From the NCBI GenBank assembly GCA_947579665.1, contig OX388348.1:8184001-8248000 (forward strand): a stretch of 64,000 bases of DNA, in the 5' to 3' direction. Of the stretch, positions 45,627 to 60,931 are shown piece after piece. This DNA comes from Sympetrum striolatum. Its lineage: Eukaryota; Arthropoda; Insecta; Odonata; Libellulidae. Position numbers and translations under genes: made by a program. Each line of letters starts with the position of its first letter. Positions within the stretch are counted from its first letter, which is position 1. The notes under the pieces are model-generated. The model searched no databases. It saw only the letters and a list, made by a program, of their open reading frames with translations, and was not told the DNA's origin.

Positions 45627-48600
45627 TAATTGCAATATTATATCTAAATATTTATTATATCTATATAAGGTATGAAATATATATATATATATATATTTAT
45701 AAAATTATGAACTCACCAGAATATTATGATCATGTACCCCCATATCGAGCATAGAGCAATGTGAAAGGAAAAGCCGGAGCAAAGATATTTTGAAAGGAGA
45801 GGATTTAACAGTACTTCAACAGAACGAACGGAAAACCACAACAAATCAACAAAGGCAAACTGGAGCAGAGCATATGAAAAAATTCTTGATTTTCCCCATC
45901 ATACCATCTAAATCTACTGTATCATACTTGAAACCCAATTAACTTATCACTACCGAATAAAAACATAAATTTACATGATATAACACCATTGAAACTTGAT
46001 CAAAGAAATAATTAGGTCATGCATTGTATTGGAAAACTTAGAGACGCATTTCAAAACAATGAATTGAAAACAATATACGTAATAATATCTTACTCTGCAG
46101 CCACCCTTAAAGCACTCACTGGCTGTCGTTATACTTCCCTTGCCCTAAACAGGAGCCATCGAGAGGCCTTGTACATTCTTCCAATGAATGTCTCCGCAAC
46201 TTGGTGTCTCTCTTAAGCAACTGTCCCATACTGTAGACTGCAGTGGTCCATTTCCACCATTCTCCACTTTACTTCCAAGTTGCAGCACTCTGGAGCTTCT
46301 GGTATTATTTGAGGAACATTCTGTGCATATTCTCTATATGAATAATAGGACAAACACATAATATATTTATTATAATTATAAACGCCGATTGAAATTCCAG
46401 TAATAGCAGCAGATCATATTAGATGATTACATAGCAATTAAACAAGGAAATTACAACTTGGGATGCATAGTGCTAAACCTATATTGAAATGAGGATCTAT
46501 TAAATGATAAAAGAGTTACCTTAGATTTTTCAAAAGGAGAGCCTGCACAAACCTTCCCAAAGTAACCTGTAGTATCTGGTTCATCGATTTCTACCACATT
46601 TCAGCTTTGTAGTAGGTGATGGTTATTAAGACAAGGTCATTAAGGTCCAGAATGACTTATCTTGCCAAAGCAATTAAGAATGTGCTGATATTCCTATGCA
46701 TTTTACAATTTTTCTCTTCCACAGGATGGTTTAGGAGGAGATTTGAAGGTAGGAACACCATTAAACCTATATCAATAATGTATTTATTAGCTCCCCATTC
46801 CTGAAAGGTTAGAAAAGAGATCATGAATATTCAATTACAAAATTAAAATCATAAAAAGTATTATTTTCTAATGATAATCAGATACCGAGACGTAAATATA
46901 TATATATTCTAAAATCTTAAGAAAAACATACCTTATTTTGTCATCACTAATTGGATAGGCATTGGAATAACTGCATCCAACGATAATCTCAAATAAGATG
47001 CCTTCTTCAAAGCGCATCGATCATTAAAACGTCTCCTCAACATGAGAGGTCAGATCAGACCCTCTACATGAAATCTTCAAGTTTTAGTCCCATAATGGGC
47101 AGAACTTCTCAATCATGAGAGGCAAAATGCCTCTCGGTGACGAGAATTGTATCTGCAAATGGTATCTCTCTTTTGAAAGCTACCAGAAAGTCTTGAAGGG
47201 CAAAACATCTCAATCGGAATCCAGATCGTTGATGAGAATATTATTTTGCCAAAGGTAGCTTTCTATTGAGTGATACCATGAGGTACGCAGACCCTCTTTC
47301 CATGGCCAGAACCTCTCAAACAGGAGAGGCGATACACCTCCCCTCAAGAGAACTGTATTCTGAAAATGGTACCTTACATTTAAGAGCTACCCCGTGGTAC
47401 CCAGACCCACTCGATGGGCAGAATCTCTCAACCTGGAGGAGGCATCACACCACTCCATAGTGAGAATTTTATTCTGCTAGGGTAGCTCTCTTTTGAAGTT
47501 ACCAGAAGACCAGCAGACCTCTCAGCAGGAAGGATTACATGGAGATTTTAAGGTAGGTAAACCAGTAGACCTTTATCAATAATGTATTTATAAGCACCCC
47601 ATTCCTGAAAGGTTAGACAGGAGACCATTAATATTCAATGAAAAAATTTTAATCATAAAAATTATTATTTTCTAATGAAAATCAGATACCAATACTTAAA
47701 AAATATATTCTAAAATCTTAAGAAAAAACAAACCTTATTTTGTCATCACCAATTGGGAAGGCATTGGAATCCCTCCATCCAACGATAATCCCAAATAAGA
47801 TGCCTTCTTCATAGCGCATCGATTATTAAAACGTCTCACTCACTGTGAGAGGTCAGATCAGACCCTCTACATGAAATCTTCAAGTTTTAGTCCCATAATG
47901 GGCAGAACTTCTCTATCAAGAGAGGCAAAATGCCTCTCGGTGACGAGAATTGTATCTGCAAATGGTATCTCTCTTTTGATAACTACCAGAAAATCTTGAA
48001 GGGCAAAACATCTCAATCGGAATCCTGATCGTCGATGAGAATATTATTTTGCCAAAGGTAGCTTTCTATTGAGTGATACCATGAGGTACGCAGACCCTCT
48101 TTCCATGGGCAGAACCTCTCAAGCAGGGGAGGCATTACACCTCCCCTGAAGAGAACTGTATTCTGAAAATGGTACCTTTCATTTAAGAGCTACCCCGTGG
48201 TACCCAGACCCACTCGATGGGCAGAATCTCTCGACTTGGGGGAGGCATCACACCACTCCATAGTGAGAATTTTATTCTGCTAGGGTAGCTCTCTTTTGAA
48301 GTTACCAGAAGAGCAGAAGACCTCTCCATATGGGTACCTATAAAACAATAGTTGTTAATTATGGCCTTAAAATAATTGAATAATTTGGTCCAATTTTATT
48401 TAGATATTTTCAAAGTATTCTAGGCTTAAAGCTATTTACTCTAAAAGTTGTAACCCTATGTTGATTCATTACCTTGAAAGTCCTGTTATTTTATTGTAGT
48501 AGTAGTCAGTTTTCCCTTTGCCTATCCAACAACATCCAAAGATTTCTAATTTCTCCATCCCCAGCTGCTTGGGTTTAATGAACATAGGTACGGCATTGCT

Positions 48601-50727
48601 TAGTCCCACATTATGTTGACCTCAACTAATGAAAACTTATGATCTTCATCTGCGTGCTCATAGGAATATTACGCTTTTGTTTACCATCTCTTTCTAATGC
48701 CGTCTATGGTTATTGTATCTCTGCTGCGAATAAAGCTTCAAATGCACTCAATTATTTATTATAATTTTCAAACTTTGGATTAAGTTTTACCATAAAGCTA
48801 GTTTAGTTTAGTTATCACACGTTCATTGACTATATAGATATTTGCTCACCTTTCCGGATCATTAGTGACTGATATCAACTGCTTTTCCATAGTAGTCAGC
48901 ATCGAACACATGACACTGAAGCTAAATTTCGTTTTTTTCTAGGTGGTTAAACATTATTGCCAGTACGTTGAAGAAATTTCAAGTCAGTGACACTTATGAA
49001 ATATGGTTACAATTTTAATCCCCCATGAATGAATCAGTGAATGTATAATTAGGTATAATATAAGAAACATCTATATGTAATAGATAGGAGATGGATTAAC
49101 ATATACAACATTCATTTGTAATCATCATAAAGTCATTTTTGATACACCACTTTGTGCTACCAGTGCCTCAATGAGGCCATGGCAGTGGACTATGATGCAC
49201 AGTCGGACGAGACCACACTTGCCCTTGCACACAAAGTTCCCAAAATGGCCTGTGGAAAAACTACTACTAAACCGTCGACCCATAACCTTGTGCCCAAAGC
49301 AGTGCGGAGCTTGTGTTATAAATTTTATGTACTCAAACCAAACTAGGTAGGCATACTCTATGCTCCGAAGGACTGGATACACAAAGAATATATTTAAATT
49401 AATTTCTATGAACCTATTATATTTCCATAGGAAGTTCTATTGGAAATGGAAACGTTGCCAATAAACAATAGCAAATACGCACCTGATAAACAATAATATT
49501 AATAAATAACAGATGAAAATTTTAAAACTTAGGTCGAATATTTTTCCTTAAGTAGATAATCAGCAACTTCCCGTTGATCAGTATTTCATGAATAACTCCT
49601 AAACAATCAGTTATACAAAAATATCTTTCACACAAAAGTTATATTAAATTGCATTCTCTAAAACTTTTAAAATAATTGTATATACCTAAGTATCAGATTA
49701 ATGGACATATTATGCAAAAATCAGAAACCAGCCTCAAAAATAGAGCTCGACTTCCAGCTAACCGATTTAAACCAGGAACTAATCAACTCTAACGACAACA
49801 ACAAAAGTACTATTTATGAAATTTGACACTGATAAAACAAACAGTTTTCATACTACAGTGCCCACGAAGTACATAATCAGCTACTTCCGGTTTATCAGTA
49901 TTTCACGAATAACTCCTTACCAATCAGTGATAAAAAAATAATTTCAATACAGCAGTTATAGAAAATTATATTTTCTAAAACAATAGTATAAACCTAAATA
50001 TCATTTTTTTGAGATTTTTCACAACAAAGGAAATTTGCTTCCAAGAATAAAAAAAGCTCAACTTCTGGTTAAACGATTTGTTCCAAAAAATTATCAACTC
50101 TGTCAGCACCCCACAATATATGTGTGAAGTTTGGTACTGATAGGGCTAATAGTTTTCACGTTAGAGCGCCCACAAGCACACAAACACACACAGATGCTGA
50201 CATCGTTCCAAAAATGGTCAGAACGTATTCTAGGGACCCCAAAACATGTATTTTGGTTGAAATCTCGAAGTCAAATTTCTTCATGGAAACAATACTTTCA
50301 ATATACTATGAATATGGAGAAAGTAAAAATCCAATTAGTATGAAGGAATTGACCCTAAAATACATTGTATATTGTATGTTGGCAACAACAAAAGTGTAAA
50401 ATCTTCTACCACTATTCAAAGAGTCTAAACAATTTTGGTTACAGACCACCCACTGCCATTTTACACTTCCATTATTTCATTGAATTTAAGAAAAATAAAT
50501 CCAACAAAGCAAACCAAAAGACTGCTTTAATGTAAAGTAACCACAAGGATGATCATTGAAATAAATTTTATTTCCAGAAATACATCCCACAAACTTCGTC
50601 CATGATCCAAAATTGGAAATATTCCTATAATTATAATATAATCTGCTAGTTAAGATGGCAGACACTGGCTTACTCAAGCATTTTGACAAAATCATATTGC
50701 AAACTGTATAACAGAACATATTGACAG
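45627..50727. repeat. array unit 5 (5101 bp)
   Basis: Sub-repeats at 46722-47523 and 47524-48326. Shares the 49347 G variant with unit 3 and the CCCCTCAAG variant in its type-1 copy with units 4, 6 and 8. Confidence 0.95.
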
Positions 50728-50777
50728 TAATTGCAATATTATATCTAAATATTTATTATATCTATATAAGGTATGAA

Positions 50778-50808
<31 letters not shown>

Positions 50809-53800
50809 AAATTATGAACTCACCAGAATATTATGATCATGTACCCCCAAATCGAGCATAGAGCAATGTGAAAGGAAAAGCCGGAGCAAAGATATTTTGA
50901 AAGGAGAGGATTTAACAGTACTTCAACAGAACGAACGGAAAACCACAACAAATCAACAAAGGCAAACTGGAGCAGAGCATATGAAAAAATTCTTGATTTT
51001 CCCCATCATACCATCTAAATCTACTGTATCATACTTGAAACCCAATTAACTTATCACTACCGAATAAAAACATAAATTTACATGATATAACACCATTGAA
51101 ACTTGATCAAAGAAATAATTAGGTCATGCATTGTATTGGAAAACTTAGAGACGCATTTCAAAACAATGAATTGAAAACAATATACGTAATAATATCTTAC
51201 TCTGCAGCCACCCTTAAAGCACTCACTGGCTGTCGTTATACTTCCCTTGCCCTAAACAGGAGCCATCGAGAGGCCTTGTACATTCTTCCAATGAATGTCT
51301 CCGCAACTTGGTGTCTCTCTTAAGCAACTGTCCCATACTGTAGACTGCAGTGGTCCATTTCCACCATTCTCCACTTTACTTCCAAGTTGCAGCACTCTGG
51401 AGCTTCTGGTATTATTTGAGGAACATTCTGTGCATATTCTCTATATGAATAATAGGACAAACACATAATATATTTATTATAATTATAAACGCCGATTGAA
51501 ATTCCAGTAATAGCAGCAGATCATATTAGATGATTACATAGCAATTAAACAAGGAAATTACAACTTGGGATGCATAGTGCTAAACCTATATTGAAATGAG
51601 GATCTATTAAATGATAAAAGAGTTACCTTAGATTTTTCAAAAGGAGAGCCTGCACAAACCTTCCCAAAGTAACCTGTAGTATCTGGTTCATCGATTTCTA
51701 CCACATTTCAGCTTTGTAGTAGGTGATGGTTATTAAGACAAGGTCATTAAGGTCCAGAATGACTTATCTTGCCAAAGCAATTAAGAATGTGCTGATATTC
51801 CTATGCATTTTACAAATTTTCTCTTCCACAGGATGGTTTAGGAGGAGATTTGAAGGTAGGAACACCATTAAACCTATATCAATAATGTATTTATTAGCTC
51901 CCCATTCCTGAAAGGTTAGAAAAGAGATCATGAATATTCAATTACAAAATTAAAATCATAAAAAGTATTATTTTCTAATGATAATCAGATACCGAGACGT
52001 AAATATATATATTCTAAAATCTTAAGAAAAACATACCTTATTTTGTCATCACTAATTGGATAGGCATTGGAATAACTGCATCCAACGATAATCTCAAATA
52101 AGATGCCTTCTTCAAAGCGCATCGATCATTAAAACGTCTCCTCAACATGAGAGGTCAGATCAGACCCTCTACATGAAATCTTCAAGTTTTAGTCCCATAA
52201 TGGGCAGAACTTCTCAATCATGAGAGGCAAAATGCCTCTCGGTGACGAGAATTGTATCTGCAAATGGTATCTCTCTTTTGAAAGCTACCAGAAAGTCTTG
52301 AAGGGCAAAACATCTCAATCGGAATCCAGATCGTCGATGAGAATATTATTTTGCCAAAGGTAGCTTTCTATTGAGTGATACCATGAGGTACGCAGACCCT
52401 CTTTCCATGGGCAGAACCTCTCAAACAGGAGAGGCGTTACACCTCCCCTCAAGAGAACTGTATTCTGAAAATGGTACCTTACATTTAAGAGCTACCCCGT
52501 GGTACCCAGACCCACTCGATGGGCAGAATCTCTCAACCTGGAGGAGGCATCACACCACTCCATAGTGAGAATTTTATTCTGCTAGGGTAGCTCTCTTTTG
52601 AAGTTACCAGAAGACCAGCAGACCTCTCAGCAGGAAGGATTACATGGAGATTTTAAGGTAGGTAAACCAGTAGACCTTTATCAATAATGTATTTATAAGC
52701 ACCCCATTCCTGAAAGGTTAGACAGGAGACCATTAATATTCAATGAAAAAATTTTAATCATAAAAATTATTATTTTCTAATGAAAATCAGATACCAATAC
52801 TTAAAAAATATATTCTAAAATCTTAAGAAAAAACAAACCTTATTTTGTCATCACCAATTGGGAAGGCATTGGAATCCCTCCATCCAACGATAATCCCAAA
52901 TAAGATGCCTTCTTCATAGCGCATCGATTATTAAAACGTCTCACTCACTGTGAGAGGTCAGATCAGACCCTCTACATGAAATCTTCAAGTTTTAGTCCCA
53001 TAATGGGCAGAACTTCTCTATCAAGAGAGGCAAAATGCCTCTCGGTGACGAGAATTGTATCTGCAAATGGTATCTCTCTTTTGATAACTACCAGAAAATC
53101 TTGAAGGGCAAAACATCTCAATCGGAATCCTGATCGTCGATGAGAATATTATTTTGCCAAAGGTAGCTTTCTATTGAGTGATACCATGAGGTACGCAGAC
53201 CCTCTTTCCATGGGCAGAACCTCTCAAGCAGGGGAGGCATTACACCTCCCCTGAAGAGAACTGTATTCTGAAAATGGTACCTTTCATTTAAGAGCTACCC
53301 CGTGGTACCCAGACCCACTCGATGGGCAGAATCTCTCGACTTGGGGGAGGCATCACACCACTCCATAGTGAGAATTTTATTCTGCTAGGGTAGCTCTCTT
53401 TTGAAGTTACCAGAAGAGCAGAAGACCTCTCCATATGGGTACCTATAAAACAATAGTTGTTAATTATGGCCTTAAAATAATTGAATAATTTGGTCCAATT
53501 TTATTTAGATATTTTCAAAGTATTCTAGGCTTAAAGCTATTTACTCTAAAAGTTGTAACCCTATGTTGATTCATTACCTTGAAAGTCCTGTTATTTTATT
53601 GTAGTAGTAGTCAGTTTTCCCTTTGCCTATCCAACAACATCCAAAGATTTCTAATTTCTCCATCCCCAGCTGCTTGGGTTTAATGAACATAGGTACGGCA
53701 TTGCTTAGTCCCACATTATGTTGACCTCAACTAATGAAAACTTATGATCTTCATCTGCGTGCTCATAGGAATATTACGCTTTTGTTTACCATCTCTTTCT

Positions 53801-55832
53801 AATGCCGTCTATGGTTATTGTATCTCTGCTGCGAATAAAGCTTCAAATGCACTCAATTATTTATTATAATTTTCAAACTTTGGATTAAGTTTTACCATAA
53901 AGCTAGTTTAGTTTAGTTATCACACGTTCATTGACTATATAGATATTTGCTCACCTTTCCGGATCATTAGTGACTGATATCAACTGCTTTTCCATAGTAG
54001 TCAGCATCGAACACATGACACTGAAGCTAAATTTCGTTTTTTTCTAGGTGGTTAAACATTATTGCCAGTACGTTGAAGAAATTTCAAGTCAGTGACACTT
54101 ATGAAATATGGTTACAATTTTAATCCCCCATGAATGAATCAGTGAATGTATAATTAGGTATAATATAAGAAACATCTATATGTAATAGATAGGAGATGGA
54201 TTAACATATACAACATTCATTTGTAATCATCATAAAGTCATTTTTGATACACCACTTTGTGCTACCAGTGCCTCAATGAGGCCATGGCAGTGGACTATGA
54301 TGCACAGTCGGACGAGACCACACTTGCCCTTGCACACAAAGTTCCCAAAATGGCCTGTGGAAAAACTACTACTAAACCGTCGACCCATAACCTTGTGCCC
54401 AAAGCAGTGCGGAGCTTGTGTTATAAATTTTATGTACTCAAACCAAACTAGCTAGGCATACTCTATGCTCCGAAGGACTGGATACACAAAGAATATATTT
54501 AAATTAATTTCTATGAACCTATTATATTTCCATAGGAAGTTCTATTGGAAATGGAAACGTTGCCAATAAACAATAGCAAATACGCACCTGATAAACAATA
54601 ATATTAATAAATAACAGATGAAAATTTTAAAACTTAGGTCGAATATTTTTCCTTAAGTAGATAATCAGCAACTTCCCGTTGATCAGTATTTCATGAATAA
54701 CTCCTAAACAATCAGTTATACAAAAATATCTTTCACACAAAAGTTATATTAAATTGCATTCTCTAAAACTTTTAAAATAATTGTATATACCTAAGTATCA
54801 GATTAATGGACATATTATGCAAAAATCAGAAACCAGCCTCAAAAATAGAGCTCGACTTCCAGCTAACCGATTTAAACCAGGAACTAATCAACTCTAACGA
54901 CAACAACAAAAGTACTATTTATGAAATTTGACACTGATAAAACAAACAGTTTTCATACTACAGTGCCCACGAAGTACATAATCAGCTACTTCCGGTTTAT
55001 CAGTATTTCACGAATAACTCCTTACCAATCAGTGATAAAAAAATAATTTCAATACAGCAGTTATAGAAAATTATATTTTCTAAAACAATAGTATAAACCT
55101 AAATATCATTTTTTTGAGATTTTTCACAACAAAGGAAATTTGCTTCCAAGAATAAAAAAAGCTCAACTTCTGGTTAAACGATTTGTTCCAAAAAATTATC
55201 AACTCTGTCAGCACCCCACAATATATGTGTGAAGTTTGGTACTGATAGGGCTAATAGTTTTCACGTTAGAGCGCCCACAAGCACACAAACACACACAGAT
55301 GCTGACATCGTTCCAAAAATGGTCAGAACGTATTCTAGGGACCCCAAAACATGTATTTCGGTTGAAATCTCGAAGTCAAATTTTTTCATGGAAACAATAC
55401 TTTCAATATACTATGAATATGGAGAAAGTAAAAATCCAATTAGTATGAAGGAATTGACCCTAAAATACATTGTATATTGTATGTTGGCAACAACAAAAGT
55501 GTAAAATCTTCTACCACTATTCAAAGAGTCTAAACAATTTTGGTTACAGACCACCCACTGCCATTTTACACTTCCATTATTTCATTGAATTTAAGAAAAA
55601 TAAATCCAACAAAGCAAACCAAAAGACTGCTTTAATGTAAAGTAACCACAAGGATGATCATTGAAATAAATTTGATTTCCAGAAATACATCCCACAAACT
55701 TCGTCCATGATCCAAAATTGGAAATATTCCTATAATTATAATATAATCTGCTAGTTAAGATGGCAGACACTGGCTTACTCAAGCATTTTGACAAAATCAT
55801 ATTGCAAACTCTATAACAGAACATATTGACAG
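50728..55832. repeat. array unit 6 (5105 bp)
   Basis: Sub-repeats at 51828-52628 and 52629-53431. The extra 4 bp come from net changes including a longer AT microsatellite near 50779. It ends with the C variant at 55811 (CAAACTCTATAAC), shared with the end of unit 7 (60910). Confidence 0.95.
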
Positions 55833-58800
55833 TAATTGCAATATTATATCTAAATATTTATTATATCTATATAAGGTATGAAATATATATATATATATAT
55901 ATTTATAAAATTATGAACTCACCAGAATATTATGATCATGTACCCCCAAATCGAGCATAGAGCAATGTGAAAGGAAAAGCCGGAGCAAAGATATTTTGAA
56001 AGGAGAGGATTTAACAGTACTTCAACAGAACGAACGGAAAACCACAACAAATCAACAAAGGCAAACTGGAGCAGAGCATATGAAAAAATTCTTGATTTTC
56101 CCCATCATACCATCTAAATCTACTGTATCATACTTGAAACCCAATTAACTTATCACTACCGAATAAAAACATAAATTTACATGATATAACACCATTGAAA
56201 CTTGATCAAAGAAATAATTAGGTCATGCATTGTATTGGAAAACTTAGAGACGCATTTCAAAACAATGAATTGAAAACAATATACGTAATAATATCTTACT
56301 CTGCAGCCACCCTTAAAGCACTCACTGGCTGTCGTTATACTTCCCTTGCCCTAAACAGGAGCCATCGAGAGGCCTTGTACATTCTTCCAATGAATGTCTC
56401 CGCAACTTGGTGTCTCTCTTAAGCAACTGTCCCATACTGTAGACTGCAGTGGTCCATTTCCACCATTCTCCACTTTACTTCCAAGTTGCAGCACTCTGGA
56501 GCTTCTGGTATTATTTGAGGAACATTCTGTGCATATTCTCTATATGAATAATAGGACAAACACATAATATATTTATTATAATTATAAACGCCGATTGAAA
56601 TTCCAGTAATAGCAGCAGATCATATTAGATGATTACATAGCAATTAAACAAGGAAATTACAACTTGGGATGCATAGTGCTAAACCTATATTGAAATGAGG
56701 ATCTATTAAATGATAAAAGAGTTACCTTAGATTTTTCAAAAGGAGAGCCTGCACAAACCTTCCCAAAGTAACCTGTAGTATCTGGTTCATCGATTTCTAC
56801 CACATTTCAGCTTTGTAGTAGGTGATGGTTATTAAGACAAGGTCATTAAGGTCCAGAATGACTTATCTTGCCAAAGCAATTAAGAATGTGCTGATATTCC
56901 TATGCATTTTACAATTTTTCTCTTCCACAGGATGGTTTAGGAGGAGATTTGAAGGTAGGAACACCATTAAACCTATATCAATAATGTATTTATTAGCTCC
57001 CCATTCCTGAAAGGTTAGAAAAGAGATCATGAATATTCAATTACAAAATTAAAATCATAAAAAGTATTATTTTCTAATGATAATCAGATACCGAGACGTA
57101 AATATATATATTCTAAAATCTTAAGAAAAACATACCTTATTTTGTCATCACTAATTGGATAGGCATTGGAATAACTGCATCCAACGATAATCTCAAATAA
57201 GAAGCCTTCTTCAAAGCGCATCGATCATTAAAACGTCTCCTCAACATGAGAGGTCAGATCACACCCTCTACATGAAATCTTCAAGTTTTAGTCCCATAAT
57301 GGGCAGAACTTCTCAATCAAGAGAGGCAAAATGCCTCTCGGTGACGAGAATTGTATCTGCAAATGGTATCTCTCTTTTGAAAGCTACCAGAAAGTCTTGA
57401 AGGGCAAAACATCTCAATCGGAATCCAGATCGTCGATGAGATTATTATTTTGCCAAAGGTAGCTTTCTATTGAGTGATACCATGAGGTACGCAGACCCTC
57501 TTTCCATGGGCAGAACCTCTCAAACAGGAGAGGCGTTACACCTCCCCTGAAGAGAACTGTATTCTGAAAATGGTACCTTACATTTAAGAGCTACCCCGTG
57601 GTACCCAGACCCACTCGATGGGCAGAATCTCTCAACCTGGAGGAGGCATCACACCACTCCATAGTGAGAATTTTATTCTGCTAGGGTAGCTCTCTTTTGA
57701 AGTTACCAGAAGACCAGCAGACCTCTCAGCAGGAAGGATTACATGGAGATTTTAAGGTAGGTAAACCAGTAGACCTTTATCAATAATGTATTTATAAGCA
57801 CCCCATTCCTGAAAGGTTAGACAGGAGACCATTAATATTCAATGAAAAAATTTTAATCATAAAAATTATTATTTTCTAATGAAAATCAGATACCAATACT
57901 TAAAAAATATATTCTAAAATCTTAAGAAAAAACAAACCTTATTTTGTCATCACCAATTGGGAAGGCATTGGAATCCCTCCATCCAACGATAATCCCAAAT
58001 AAGATGCCTTCTTCATAGCGCATCGATTATTAAAACGTCTCACTCACTGTGAGAGGTCAGATCAGACCCTCTACATGAAATCTTCAAGTTTTAGTCCCAT
58101 AATGGGCAGAACTTCTCTATCAAGAGAGGCAAAATGCCTCTCGGTGACGAGAATTGTATCTGCAAATGGTATCTCTCTTTTGATAACTACCAGAAAATCT
58201 TGAAGGGCAAAACATCTCAATCGGAATCCTGATCGTCGATGAGAATATTATTTTGCCAAAGGTAGCTTTCTATTGAGTGATACCATGAGGTACGCAGACC
58301 CTCTTTCCATGGACAGAACCTCTCAAGCAGGGGAGGCATTACACCTCCCCTGAAGAGAACTGTATTCTGAAAATGGTACCTTTCATTTAAGAGCTACCCC
58401 GTGGTACCCAGACCCACTCGATGGGCAGAATCTCTCGACTTGGGGGAGGCATCACACCACTCCATAGTGAGAATTTTATTCTGCTAGGGTAGCTCTCTTT
58501 TGAAGTTACCAGAAGAGCAGAAGACCTCTCCATATGGGTACCTATAAAACAATAGTTGTTAATTATGGCCTTAAAATAATTGAATAATTTGGTCCAATTT
58601 TATTTAGATATTTTCAAAGTATTCTAGGCTTAAAGCTATTTACTCTAAAAGTTGTAACCCTATGTTGATTCATTACCTTGAAAGTCCTGTTATTTTATTG
58701 TAGTAGTAGTCAGTTTTCCCTTTGCCTATCCAACAACATCCAAAGATTTCTAATTTCTCCATCCCCAGCTGCTTGGGTTTAATGAACATAGGTACGGCAT

Positions 58801-60931
58801 TGCTTAGTCCCACATTATGTTGACCTCAACTAATGAAAACTTATGATCTTCATCTGCGTGCTCATAGGAATATTACGCTTTTGTTTACCATCTCTTTCTA
58901 ATGCCGTCTATGGTTATTGTATCTCTGCTGCGAATAAAGCTTCAAATGCACTCAATTATTTATTATAATTTTCAAACTTTGGATTAAGTTTTACCATAAA
59001 GCTAGTTTAGTTTAGTTATCACACGTTCATTGACTATATAGATATTTGCTCACCTTTCCGGATCATTAGTGACTGATATCAACTGCTTTTCCATAGTAGT
59101 CAGCATCGAACACATGACACTGAAGCTAAATTTCGTTTTTTTCTAGGTGGTTAAACATTATTGCCAGTACGTTGAAGAAATTTCAAGTCAGTGACACTTA
59201 TGAAATATGGTTACAATTTTAATCCCCCATGAATGAATCAGTGAATGTATAATTAGGTATAATATAAGAAACATCTATATGTAATAGATAGGAGATGGAT
59301 TAACATATACAACATTCATTTGTAATCATCATAAAGTCATTTTTGATACACCACTTTGTGCTACCAGTGCCTCAATGAGGCCATGGCAGTGGACTATGAT
59401 GCACAGTCGGACGAGACCACACTTGCCCTTGCACACAAAGTTCCCAAAATGGCCTGTGGAAAAACTACTACTAAACCGTCGACCCATAACCTTGTGCCCA
59501 AAGCAGTGCGGAGCTTGTGTTATAAATTTTATGTACTCAAACCAAACTAGCTAGGCATACTCTATGCTCCGAAGGACTGGATACACAAAGAATATATTTA
59601 AATTAATTTCTATGAACCTATTATATTTCCATAGGAAGTTCTATTGGAAATGGAAACGTTGCCAATAAACAATAGCAAATACGCACCTGATAAACAATAA
59701 TATTAATAAATAGCAGATGAAAATTTTAAAACTTAGGTCGAATATTTTTCCTTAAGTAGATAATCAGCAACTTCCCGTTGATCAGTATTTCATGAATAAC
59801 TCCTAAACAATCAGTTATACAAAAATATCTTTCACACAAAAGTTATATTAAATTGCATTCTCTAAAACTTTTAAAATAATTGTATATACCTAAGTATCAG
59901 ATTAATGGACATATTATGCAAAAATCAGAAACCAGCCTCAAAAATAGAGCTCGACTTCCAGCTAACCGATTTAAACCAGGAACTAATCAACTCTAACGAC
60001 AACAACAAAAGTACTATTTATGAAATTTGACACTGATAAAACAAACAGTTTTCATACTACAGTGCCCACGAAGTACATAATCAGCTACTTCCGGTTTATC
60101 AGTATTTCACGAATAACTCCTTACCAATCAGTGATAAAAAAATAATTTCAATACAGCAGTTATAGAAAATTATATTTTCTAAAACAATAGTATAAACCTA
60201 AATATCATTTTTTTGAGATTTTTCACAACAAAGGAAATTTGCTTCCAAGAATAAAAAAAGCTCAACTTCTGGTTAAACGATTTGTTCCAAAAAATTATCA
60301 ACTCTGTCAGCACCCCACAATATATGTGTGAAGTTTGGTACTGATAGGGCTAATAGTTTTCACGTTAGAGCGCCCACAAGCACACAAACACACACAGATG
60401 CTGACATCGTTCCAAAAATGGTCAGAACGTATTCTAGGGACCCCAAAACATGTATTTCGGTTGAAATCTCGAAGTCAAATTTTTTCATGGAAACAATACT
60501 TTCAATATACTATGAATATGGAGAAAGTAAAAATCCAATTAGTATGAAGGAATTGACCCTAAAATACATTGTATATTGTATGTTGGCAACAACAAAAGTG
60601 TAAAATCTTCTACCACTATTCAAAGAGTCTAAACAATTTTGGTTACAGACCACCCACTGCCATTTTACACTTCCATTATTTCATTGAATTTAAGAAAAAT
60701 AAATCCAACAAAGCAAACCAAAAGACTGCTTTAATGTAAAGTAACCACAAGGATGATCATTGAAATAAATTTGATTTCCAGAAATACATCCCACAAACTT
60801 CGTCCATGATCCAAAATTGGAAATATTCCTATAATTATAATATAATCTGCTAGTTAAGATGGCAGACACTGGCTTACTCAAGCATTTTGACAAAATCATA
60901 TTGCAAACTCTATAACAGAACATATTGACAG
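55833..60931. repeat. array unit 7 (5099 bp)
   Basis: Sub-repeats at 56927-57727 and 57728-58530. Shares A at 57203 (AATAAGAAGCC) and GATCACACC with unit 8 (62302), but has CCCCTGAAG, not CCCCTCAAG, in the type-1 copy, so variant boundaries fall inside units. Confidence 0.95.
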